Positions 5,198 to 10,858 of a stretch of DNA of 11,302 bases are shown here, piece by piece. The position numbers were made by a program, and so were the translations under genes. This DNA is from Prevotella sp. (lineage in GTDB: Bacteria > Bacteroidota > Bacteroidia > Bacteroidales > Bacteroidaceae): the NCBI GenBank assembly GCA_017442765.1, contig JAFRZC010000142.1, positions 1 to 11,302 on the forward strand, given 5' to 3'. How positions within the stretch are numbered: the stretch's first letter is position 1; each line of letters starts with the position of its first letter. The notes under the pieces are model-generated. The model saw only the letters and a list, made by a program, of their open reading frames with translations. It made no database searches and was not told where the DNA came from.

Positions 5198-5887
5198 TCA
5201 TCTCCTACTTTGGTAGGAGTTGGTAAGGAGTTGGTAAGGGGATGATAAGGGGATGGTAAGCAGGTCGGCGAAGTCGTCTATCAGGTGGTCGGCACCGGCG
5301 GCGCGGAGGTCGGCGGCGGACTGGTTGCCGTAGGTGACGCCCACGGTGCGGCAGCCAGCGGCACGGCCCATCAGGATATCGTAGCTGGCATCGCCAACCA
5401 CAACAGCCTCCCCGGGGGCAACGCCGAGGGCGGCAAGGATCTTCTGCACTGGCTCAGGATGGGGCTTGTGGCGCTCCACGTCGTTGGCGCTGACCACCAT
5501 GCTGATGTAGTGCTCCAGGTGGAAGGTCTTCACGAAGCCCTCCAGCGTGGGGCGCCCACGGCTGCTGCAGATGGCCAGCTGCAGACCGCGGTCGTGCAGG
5601 GCCGTGATGGTCTCCAGCACATGGGGGAAGAGGCGGACGGTGCCGTCGGTGTTCAGCTCGTCGAACACGCGGCGGTAGACATCGGCACAGCGCTCGGCCG
5701 TGGTGTCGTCGACTCCGCAGAGGTTGGTGAAACATTCCGCCAACGGCAGGCCGATGATACTCTTGCACTCGGCGTCGGTGCGTTCCGGAAGGTGCAACTC
5801 TTTCAGCGTCGCCTGGATGGAGGCGATGATGATGGGCTGCGTGTCGGCCAGGGTGCCGTCGAAGTCCAAAATGACTAATTGCGTCAT
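5198..5887 (-). CDS. HAD-superfamily phosphatase (phosphoglycolate phosphatase-like)
   Basis: A 229-residue subfamily IA HAD hydrolase. Motif I is DFDGT (D8 nucleophile, D10 acid/base), motif II is CSS (S108/S109), motif III is K141 in HKPHPEP, and motif IV is GDASYD (D166, D170). The helical cap lies at about 15-80. This layout fits phosphoglycolate or small sugar/nucleotide phosphatases such as Gph or PpaX. Bacteroidetes riboflavin pathways also need a HAD phosphatase to dephosphorylate the pyrimidine intermediate, and its coupling to riboflavin synthase makes that role possible but unproven. The ATG overlaps the ribE stop (ATGA). The normal domain ends at about residue 211 (DDFADLLT). The last 18 residues are encoded by an 11-bp-period repeat, which also leads into the TGA stop. 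Confidence 0.88.
   Translation of the reverse strand: MTQLVILDFDGTLADTQPIIIASIQATLKELHLPERTDAECKSIIGLPLAECFTNLCGVDDTTAERCADVYRRVFDELNTDGTVRLFPHVLETITALHDRGLQLAICSSRGRPTLEGFVKTFHLEHYISMVVSANDVERHKPHPEPVQKILAALGVAPGEAVVVGDASYDILMGRAAGCRTVGVTYGNQSAADLRAAGADHLIDDFADLLTIPLSSPYQLLTNSYQSRR
5202..5260. repeat. 11-bp-period TGGTAAGG array with flanking hairpin
   Basis: Plus-strand TGGTAGG/TGGTAAGG/TGATAAGG units begin at 5211, 5221, 5232, 5243 and 5254 (10- to 11-bp period). An inverted unit precedes them, forming CTCCTAC-TTTG-GTAGGAG (5202-5219), a perfect 7-bp stem. The array shares unit order and an inverted first unit with the one at 871-912. It overlaps the 3' end of the HAD gene. Confidence 0.75.
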
Positions 5888-6495
5888 TTCTGTGCGGCCA
5901 TATACTGCTCCAGCAGGCGCTGGACGTACTTGCCGAAGACGTCGAACTCGATGTTGACCACCGTGCCGGGCTTGAAATTGTGGAAGTTGGTCACCTGGTA
6001 GGTGTAGGGGATGATGGCCACGGAGAACATGCCGGGCTCGCTGTCCACCACCGTCAGGCTGACGCCGTTGATGCTGATGCTGCCCTTGGGGACGGTGATG
6101 CTGGGGGCGTTCTTCTGGTCGTAGCTGAAGTAGAAACGCCAGGAGCCGTTGTCGTCAACGACCTTGGTGCAGGTGGCCGTCTGGTCCACATGGCCCTGGA
6201 CGATGTGGCCGTCGAAGCGGCCGTCCATGCGCATGGAGCGCTCCACGTTGACCTCGGTGCCCTCCTTCCAGGTGGAGAGGTTGGTTTTGAGCATGGTCTC
6301 GTCCATGGCGGTGACCACGTACTGCTTCTTCTCCTTGTCGACCTTCACCACGGTGAGGCAGCAGCCGTCGTGGGCCATGCTCTGGTCGATGGCCAGCTCG
6401 TCGCCGAAGGGCACCTCCAGCGTGAAGTGGTAGTTGGTGTTTTCTTTCTCGATGTTGACGACCTTGGCCGTCGTTTCTATGATTCCTGTGAACAT
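5884..6495 (-). CDS. ribE: Riboflavin synthase, alpha chain
   Basis: A 203-residue cytosolic enzyme that dismutates two molecules of 6,7-dimethyl-8-ribityllumazine to riboflavin plus a pyrimidinedione, the last step of riboflavin synthesis. It begins with the diagnostic MFTGIIE. Two tandem lumazine-binding beta-barrels follow, at about 1-97 and 98-190. The repeats are recognisable from DGCCLTV (43-49) in the first and GHVDQT (101-106) with SINGVSLTVV (141-150) in the second. The length is normal. The usual NGVCLTV is replaced by DGCCLTV, a mild variation that keeps the cysteine-leucine pair. The start is 26 nt after the four-helix-bundle gene and its upstream region is purine-rich without a strong Shine-Dalgarno. 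The stop overlaps the HAD start. No other rib gene is nearby and no FMN riboswitch is visible. Confidence 0.95.
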   Translation of the reverse strand: MFTGIIETTAKVVNIEKENTNYHFTLEVPFGDELAIDQSMAHDGCCLTVVKVDKEKKQYVVTAMDETMLKTNLSTWKEGTEVNVERSMRMDGRFDGHIVQGHVDQTATCTKVVDDNGSWRFYFSYDQKNAPSITVPKGSISINGVSLTVVDSEPGMFSVAIIPYTYQVTNFHNFKPGTVVNIEFDVFGKYVQRLLEQYMAAQK

Positions 6496-6521
6496 GGTGT
6501 TTTGGTTTTTCTTTTCTTTTT

Positions 6522-7382
6522 TTATTTTTCCGGGTTTTCCGGAATCTCCGGATTATCCGGAATTTCCTGATTTTCTGGAATTTCCGGATTTTCCGGATTA
6601 TCCGGGGATATTCCGGATTGGTTTAGCAGGGCTGTGAGGCGGGCTACTTTGGCGCGGAGGGCCACTATCTCGGCGGCCTGACGGTCGATGGTCTGCCGTT
6701 GGCTCTCGCGCTGACCCAGGCGGGCAGCGGTCATACGCTCGCGGATACCACCCTCGGTGGTGAACTCACGGTCCTTGCGTTCGAGGTATTTCGTCAGGCC
6801 CGAATCCACCTGATGGCACAGACAAATGGCCATATTGGCCAGTTCTTCGTCGTCCATCTTGTCGAAGAGGGGTACGTAGTCATTGTGCATGCTGTGGCTG
6901 CGGCAGAACGAATGAAGCTGTTCAAAACGGGGATTTGAACCGCGCCACTCAACAAGGCTGTGCCGTTTCAGGTAATCCTGATAGTCTTCCAGCAGCTCCT
7001 TGTTGCTGCCGCGCGCCACGCCAAGGAGTTTCAGTTCGATCTCCATCGAGGTCTGCCCGTCGCTGCTACCCTCGGCGATGTTCTGCTTGGTGCTGCGGGC
7101 TGCCTGCACCATTTGGTCTACGGTACGGTCGCCGTGTTTGGGCAGGTAGCGCTGGCAGAAGACCTGCGTGAGCTGGTAGAGCACATCGCTGCGCTGGTAG
7201 AAACGCAAAGAGGTGTAGACAACAGGCTTGCGCAGGGTGCTGGCAGTGCCGTCGGAGTAGCGGCGGTACTGGCCGGAATAGCCGGAGGGACCGGAGGTTC
7301 CGGGATTTCCGGAAGTTCCGGAGTTTCCGGAACAGCCGGAATATCCGGAATAGCCGGGATAGTTATTGTCCTTGCAGGCCAT
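6522..7382 (-). CDS. Four-helix-bundle protein with suffix domain (23S-IVS/S23 type)
   Basis: A 286-residue protein whose centre resembles the S23/23S-rRNA-intervening-sequence four-helix bundle. RFYQRSDVLYQLT begins it (about 59-71), then the family signature QMVQAARSTKQNIAEGS and ELKLLGVARGSNKELLEDY follow (to about 140). A C-terminal helical suffix domain continues (about 145-262, including FDKMDDEELANMAICLCHQVDSGLTKYLERKDREF) and ends in a coiled-coil-like stretch. Relatives include proteins encoded inside 23S rRNA insertions and, structurally, the Avd accessory protein of diversity-generating retroelements. The function is unknown. Both termini are low-complexity and come from 9-bp TCCGGA repeats: YSG/CSG/NSG triplets at the N-terminus and NPE/IPE triplets at the C-terminus. 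The ATG shares one base with the dipeptidyl peptidase stop (TAATG). Confidence 0.85.
   Translation of the reverse strand: MACKDNNYPGYSGYSGCSGNSGTSGNPGTSGPSGYSGQYRRYSDGTASTLRKPVVYTSLRFYQRSDVLYQLTQVFCQRYLPKHGDRTVDQMVQAARSTKQNIAEGSSDGQTSMEIELKLLGVARGSNKELLEDYQDYLKRHSLVEWRGSNPRFEQLHSFCRSHSMHNDYVPLFDKMDDEELANMAICLCHQVDSGLTKYLERKDREFTTEGGIRERMTAARLGQRESQRQTIDRQAAEIVALRAKVARLTALLNQSGISPDNPENPEIPENQEIPDNPEIPENPEK
6529..6620. repeat. 9-bp TCCGGA array, C-terminal end of the four-helix-bundle gene
   Basis: About ten units with a core of TCCGGA or one-base variants plus three variable bases, in strict 9-bp register. On the coding strand they read as xPE-type triplets (NPE, IPE, IPD). The array ends 34 nt before the ribE start codon, so it is part of the intergenic mRNA as well. 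Confidence 0.85.
7271..7361. repeat. 9-bp TCCGGA array, N-terminal end of the four-helix-bundle gene
   Basis: About ten 9-bp units with core TCCGGA or GCCGGA. On the coding strand they read as xSG-type triplets, a different frame from the C-terminal array. The array begins 20 bp after the dipeptidyl peptidase stop. Because TCCGGA is its own reverse complement, array orientation cannot be assigned. Confidence 0.85.
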
Positions 7383-9406
7383 TATTTCAGGAAGTCCTCG
7401 TAGTACTGGAACATCTTCTGGTAGAGGTGCAGGCGTTCGCGGCCGAGGACGTTGTGCTCGTGGTGGGGGTAGACGAAGTAGTCGACCTGACGGTAGTTGT
7501 TGATGCAGCGCTCGATGAACTCGGTGCTGTGCTGCGGCACCACGGTGTTGTCCTCGGCACCCTGGATGACCAGCAGGCGGCCCTGAAGGTTCTTGGCCTT
7601 GTTCAATAAGCTGGTGGCCTCGTAGCCCTCGGGGTTCTCCTGCGGGGTGTCCATATAGCGCTCGCCGTACATAATCTCATACCACTTCCAGTCGATGACC
7701 GGGCCACCGGCGCAGCCCACCTTGAAGACCTCGGGATGGGCCAGCTTCATGGTGATGGTCATGAATCCGCCGAAGCTCCAGCCTTCGACGCCCATGCGGT
7801 CCTTGTCGACGTAGGGGAGGCTCTGCAGGAACTTGACGCCCTCCATCTGGTCGGCCATCTCGATTTCGCCGAGGCGGCGATGGGTGCAGCTCTCGAACTC
7901 GAAGCCGCGGTTGTCGGTGCCGCGGTTGTCGAGGGTGAAGACCACATAGCCCTGCTGGGCGAGGCGGAGGAAGTAGAGGTTGCCGCCGGCCAGCCAGCTG
8001 TCGGTGACCAGTTGCGAATGGGGGCCGCCATAGACATAGACCAGCGTGGGATACTTCTCACCGGGCTTCATATTGGGGGGCGTGATAAGGCGGTAGTAGA
8101 GGTCGGTCTTGCCGTCGGCGGCCTTGATGGTGCCGAGCTTCACGCCGGGCATGGCGTAATCCTTGAGGGGGTTCTCGGCATCATAGAGACGTGAACTTTC
8201 CGCCTTCACATAACCATCTTTTTGATAGTCGATAGTGCGGTAGACAGCTCTTGCAGGCACCAGAACCGAAGAGAATACATCCACCAAGCGGGTGCCATTT
8301 TCGTTGAGCACTACGCTATGAGTTCCTGCAACATGCTTGATTTTGACTCTCGCTTTGGTTTTAGGTCTGGTGATGCACCACATCTCGCCACTCTTCAGGT
8401 TCACGCGGTAAGCATCGCGTCCAATGAGGTTGTCCTTGTTGGCATAGACGAAGATATGCTCGCCCTTCTTGTCGAACTGGATGAATTCCTCGACCTCATA
8501 CTCGCCTTTGGTCACCTGCTTCACCAGGCTGCCGTCGGCGTTGTAGAGATAGAGGTGCTTGTAGCCGTCGCGCATGCTGAACCAGAGGAACTGGTCACCC
8601 TTGGGGGTGAAAATCATGGGCTCGCAGGGTTCGACATAGCGGGGGTTGGTCTCCTCGAAGAGGACCTTCATGAAGGCGCCCGTCGCGGCGTCGTACTGCT
8701 CCAGCCACATGTGGTTCTGCTCGCGGTTCACCTTGGCGATATAGACATACTTCTCGTCGGGACTCCAAGCGATGTTGGTGAGGTACATCTCGCGCTCGTG
8801 GACGGTGGTGTCACGGCAGGTGTTGAGATATATCAGTTTTTCGGTAGCGGGCTCGTAGACGCCCACCGTCACCCAGTGGCTCTGCATGCCGGCCATGGGG
8901 TACTTGATGGGCATGGGCTCGGCCTCGCGGGCCTTGGTGTTCACCAGCGGATAGTCCACCACCATGCTCTGGTCCATGCGGTAGAAGGCCAGCCGCGACT
9001 GCTTGGGCGACCAGAAGAGGCCGCCGTTGATGCCGAACTCGTTGCGGTGCACGCTCTCGCCGAGGACGACATTGTAGCCGTCGCCGCGCTCCACGAGCTT
9101 GCCGTCGACATAGAGGTTGCCCTCCTTCTTCTCCACACGGTCCGACTGCTCGGGCCACACGAGACTCTTGAACTGCTCGCGCTCGGCGGCGGTCATGGAG
9201 CGCTCCTTCTTGCCGTCGAAGAGCATGTAGGCGGTATCCTCGAGGTACATCACCTTGTTGGTGCCGGGCACGAAGGTGAAGCCGCGCATCGCGCGCTGGG
9301 GGTAGAGGTTGCGGTCCATCAGCTGGTCCCACTGGAGTAGTTTGTTTTGTGCGAATGCGGTGGCTGCCATCAGCAGCACCGCCAGTGTCATAAGTATCTT
9401 CTTCAT
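7382..9406 (-). CDS. S9 family dipeptidyl peptidase (DPP IV-like)
   Basis: A 674-residue exported serine peptidase. The signal peptide is MKKILMTLAVLLMAATAFA, with cleavage before Q20. An N-terminal beta-propeller (about 30-430) is followed by an alpha/beta-hydrolase domain. The catalytic triad is visible: S544 in GWSFGG, D619 in GAEDNTV and H651 in HEHNV. S9B enzymes release X-Pro or related dipeptides from peptide N-termini in the periplasm and support peptide-based growth of asaccharolytic Bacteroidota. The N-terminus-binding motif usually seen as EE is VHRNEFG here, with a single glutamate E123, so substrate preference may differ from classical DPP IV. No C-terminal sorting domain is present, so periplasmic location is likely. 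It is the first gene of a four-gene run. No TAnnTTTG promoter was found upstream. A region at 8190-8400 is less GC-rich than its surroundings. Confidence 0.92.
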   Translation of the reverse strand: MKKILMTLAVLLMAATAFAQNKLLQWDQLMDRNLYPQRAMRGFTFVPGTNKVMYLEDTAYMLFDGKKERSMTAAEREQFKSLVWPEQSDRVEKKEGNLYVDGKLVERGDGYNVVLGESVHRNEFGINGGLFWSPKQSRLAFYRMDQSMVVDYPLVNTKAREAEPMPIKYPMAGMQSHWVTVGVYEPATEKLIYLNTCRDTTVHEREMYLTNIAWSPDEKYVYIAKVNREQNHMWLEQYDAATGAFMKVLFEETNPRYVEPCEPMIFTPKGDQFLWFSMRDGYKHLYLYNADGSLVKQVTKGEYEVEEFIQFDKKGEHIFVYANKDNLIGRDAYRVNLKSGEMWCITRPKTKARVKIKHVAGTHSVVLNENGTRLVDVFSSVLVPARAVYRTIDYQKDGYVKAESSRLYDAENPLKDYAMPGVKLGTIKAADGKTDLYYRLITPPNMKPGEKYPTLVYVYGGPHSQLVTDSWLAGGNLYFLRLAQQGYVVFTLDNRGTDNRGFEFESCTHRRLGEIEMADQMEGVKFLQSLPYVDKDRMGVEGWSFGGFMTITMKLAHPEVFKVGCAGGPVIDWKWYEIMYGERYMDTPQENPEGYEATSLLNKAKNLQGRLLVIQGAEDNTVVPQHSTEFIERCINNYRQVDYFVYPHHEHNVLGRERLHLYQKMFQYYEDFLK

Positions 9407-9410
9407 TTTT

Positions 9411-9437
9411 TTATCTCTGTTTATCTCTTTATCTCTA
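9411..9437. repeat. Short TTATCTCT tandem repeat in the dipeptidyl peptidase leader
   Basis: TTATCTCT occurs at 9411 and 9421, and TATCTCT at 9430. On the coding strand this gives AGAGATAAA units a few bases before the ATG. The purine-rich, unstructured leader may aid ribosome entry. No canonical Shine-Dalgarno is present. Confidence 0.5.
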
Positions 9438-9460
9438 TTGATCTTTATTCTCCTGCTCGA

Positions 9461-9521
9461 TTCTCCTTGCCCTGCGGGCAGAAATCTATAAATCTTATAA
9501 ATTAATTTCCGCTTCGCGGGA
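9461..9521. repeat. Left inverted repeat of the GxxExxY cassette
   Basis: Starts at TTCTCCT, contains the hairpin GCCC-TGC-GGGC (9469-9479), an AT-rich core and the hairpin CCGC-TTC-GCGG (9509-9519). Positions 9480-9521 match the reverse complement of 9920-9961 at 41 of 42 bases. Confidence 0.9.
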
Positions 9522-9540
9522 GGCTATGCAGGTCATATTC

Positions 9541-9912
9541 TCATAACGCAATTCGTCTCATTCCTTTCTTGAAGTCATACTCTCCAAAGTTGATCAACAA
9601 TCCCACGTCCTTGTTCAATAGTTTCAAATAGGTTCTAAGCTGCTTGTAGTACACAGGCTTGAACTCTTCAACGGATTTCAACTCAACAATCAATTCGTTC
9701 TCCACCAAGATGTCTATCCTCAACTCGTCTCCCACCACGGCATCCTTATAAACTATCGGAACAGGCAACTGAGTCCTTACCTCCAGCCCTCTCAACTCAA
9801 GCTCTCGCACCAACGCTTTCTCATACACCGACTCCAATAACCCAGGACCGAAGAAATTGTACACCTCCATTGCGGCACCTCGAACCTCGTAAATCAGCTG
9901 TTCTACATCCAT
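9541..9912 (-). CDS. GxxExxY protein (PD-(D/E)XK nuclease-like)
   Basis: A 123-residue protein with the defining GLLESVY motif (G24, E27, Y30). A nuclease-type core follows: D67 in LRIDILV, E77-x-K79 in VELKS, then QLRTYLK and GLLINFG. The family is placed in the PD-(D/E)XK superfamily, and D67, E77 and K79 are the expected metal and catalytic residues. Its biological substrate is unknown. It is full length for the family. The start lies 7 nt inside the right inverted repeat and the stop 19 nt inside the left one, so the gene fills its repeat-bounded element. Base composition is more AT-rich than the flanking glycosyltransferase and peptidase. Context suggests an inserted cassette between two housekeeping-like genes. 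Confidence 0.93.
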   Translation of the reverse strand: MDVEQLIYEVRGAAMEVYNFFGPGLLESVYEKALVRELELRGLEVRTQLPVPIVYKDAVVGDELRIDILVENELIVELKSVEEFKPVYYKQLRTYLKLLNKDVGLLINFGEYDFKKGMRRIAL

Positions 9913-9919
9913 ATCTCAA

Positions 9920-9982
9920 TCCCGCAAAGCGGAAATTAATTTATAAGATTTATAGATTTCTGCCGCGAAGCGGCTAGGAGAA
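9920..9982. repeat. Right inverted repeat of the GxxExxY cassette
   Basis: Inverted relative to 9461-9521. It contains CCGC-AAA-GCGG (9922-9932), the AT-rich core, GCCGC-GAA-GCGGC (9962-9974) and AGGAGAA (9976-9982). The outer stem differs in sequence from the left copy's GCCC-TGC-GGGC but both pair perfectly. The inner hairpin ends 8 nt before the GxxExxY ATG and could affect its translation. Confidence 0.9.
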
Positions 9983-9996
9983 CCAGGAGCGCGAAC

Positions 9997-10722
9997 TCAA
10001 TAGTTCTTCCAGTTGCGGAACTTCAAGTTGAAGACCCCGAAGAAGGCCTCCTTGAAGATCTTCATGCTCATCTTGCTCGTGCCGAGGACGCGGTCGGTGA
10101 AGATGATGGGCACCTCGTAGACCTTGAAGCCCAAGCGTGTGGCCGTGTACTTCATCTCTATCTGGAAGGCGTAACCCACGAACTTCACCTTGTCGAACTT
10201 CATCTTCTCCAGCACGCGGCGGCTCCAGCAGACGAAGCCCGCCGTGGCGTCGCAGACCTTCATGCCGGTGACGATACGGACATATTTCGAAGCGTAGTAG
10301 CTCATCATCAGACGGCCCATGGGCCAGTTGACAACGCTGATCTTGCCGCCCACATAGCGGCTTCCAACCACCACATCGCCCTTGCCGCTGGCGCAGGCGT
10401 CGTAGAGGCGCTCCAGGTCGTCGGGGTTGTGGCTGAAATCGGCATCCATCTCGATCATGTAGTCGTAGCCGTGCTCGTTGCCCCAGCGCATGCCATCGAG
10501 GTAGGCGGTGCCGAGACCCAGCTTGCCCTTGCGTTCCACAATGAACAGACGGTTGGGAAACTCCTGCATCAACCGCTTGACGATGTCCGCCGTGCCGTCG
10601 GGCGAATTGTCCTCAATGATGAGCATATCGAACTCTTTCGGGAGCGAAAAGACCTTGCGAATGATGGCCTCGATGTTCTCCTTCTCGTTGTAAGTGGGCG
10701 TGATAACCAGTGTGTCAGACAT
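9997..10722 (-). CDS. Family 2 glycosyltransferase, polyprenyl-phosphate mannosyltransferase-like
   Basis: A 241-residue enzyme of the DPM1 type, predicted to transfer a sugar, usually mannose from GDP-mannose, to a polyprenyl phosphate on the cytoplasmic membrane face. Motifs are PTYNE (9-13), EDNSPDGT (37-44), the metal-binding DAD at 93-95 in EMDADFSHNP, GSRY (120-123) and an ATAGF segment in the acceptor loop. It ends without transmembrane helices, like soluble bacterial DPM1 homologues. The start was chosen at MSDTLVITPTYNE because GGAGG lies 5 nt upstream and a promoter lies just beyond. The frame is open to 10818, but that extension would cross the promoter and terminator. The product could feed lipoprotein, O-glycan or lipid-linked sugar pathways, and no neighbour specifies which. 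Confidence 0.92.
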   Translation of the reverse strand: MSDTLVITPTYNEKENIEAIIRKVFSLPKEFDMLIIEDNSPDGTADIVKRLMQEFPNRLFIVERKGKLGLGTAYLDGMRWGNEHGYDYMIEMDADFSHNPDDLERLYDACASGKGDVVVGSRYVGGKISVVNWPMGRLMMSYYASKYVRIVTGMKVCDATAGFVCWSRRVLEKMKFDKVKFVGYAFQIEMKYTATRLGFKVYEVPIIFTDRVLGTSKMSMKIFKEAFFGVFNLKFRNWKNY

Positions 10723-10746
10723 AATTCCTCCAATATAAATACGATG

Positions 10747-10777
10747 CAAAGATACACTTTTTTTTTTACATGGCAAA
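10747..10777 (-). promoter_or_regulatory. Promoter of the glycosyltransferase
   Basis: Minus-strand TTTG (10774-10777), exactly 19 nt and TATCTTTG (10747-10754) give a textbook Bacteroidetes promoter. A GGAGG ribosome-binding site follows 5 nt before the ATG. The -33 TTTG overlaps the T-tract of the upstream gene's terminator. Confidence 0.75.
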
Positions 10778-10811
10778 AAAAATCCCCGCACGGAACACCG
10801 TGCGGGGATTT
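10775..10811 (-). terminator. Intrinsic terminator of the T9SS protein gene
   Basis: A perfect 10-bp GC stem, CCCCGCACGG/CCGTGCGGGG (10784-10793 with 10798-10807), has a 4-nt loop and A/T pairs extending its base. On the minus strand it is followed by an eight-T run (10775-10782). It lies 48 nt after the stop codon at 10859. Confidence 0.9.
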
Positions 10812-10821
10812 CTTGCATTAT

Positions 10822-10849
10822 GTGGAGACGCAGCAGGCCGCGTCTCCAC
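10822..10849. repeat. GTGGAGACGC / GCGTCTCCAC hairpin
   Basis: A perfect 10-bp inverted repeat with an 8-nt loop lies between the stop codon and the terminator of the T9SS gene. GAGACGC/GCGTCTC palindromes are, from memory, a frequent dispersed repeat type in several bacterial phyla. It may be a repetitive extragenic element or an RNA 3'-end stabiliser. Confidence 0.6.
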
Positions 10850-10858
10850 CGGGTAGTG

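Larger units (their letters stand above)
9461..9982. mobile_element. Putative GxxExxY cassette bounded by inverted repeats
   Basis: The element of about 520 bp consists of two inverted repeats of about 60 bp and one GxxExxY gene. It resembles a MITE-like or single-gene cassette. No transposase, recombinase or convincing target-site duplication is present, so movement, if any, would need a factor in trans or the encoded nuclease-like protein. A third, gene-less half-copy lies at 4112-4153. The mobile label is inference from repeat structure. Confidence 0.5.

Noticed and set aside
4286..5226. Plus-strand frames opposite the HExxH and PLD-like genes
   Set aside because: They overlap two genes with clear motifs and carry no family signature of their own.
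6496..6528. FMN riboswitch upstream of ribE
   Set aside because: Only about 26 nt of pyrimidine/purine-biased DNA separates ribE from the previous gene, too short for the conserved FMN aptamer, and no conserved element is seen.
6529..7361. TCCGGA arrays considered as a CRISPR
   Set aside because: Units are 9 bp with 3 variable bases, far too short for CRISPR repeats and spacers, and both arrays are in coding frame.
8222..9340. Long plus-strand reading frame opposite the dipeptidyl peptidase gene
   Set aside because: It is the antisense of a gene with intact signal peptide and catalytic triad. Its product is a biased V/A/L/H/E composition with no recognisable motif, as expected from GC-rich codon shadow.
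9983..9996. Target-site duplication next to the GxxExxY cassette
   Set aside because: Flanks show CTCCTG-like similarity in inverted sense, which looks like an extension of the inverted repeat rather than a direct duplication. No convincing TSD was found.
10723..10818. Upstream extension of the glycosyltransferase start
   Set aside because: The extension would translate through a strong promoter and the upstream terminator, while GGAGG precedes the downstream ATG at proper spacing.
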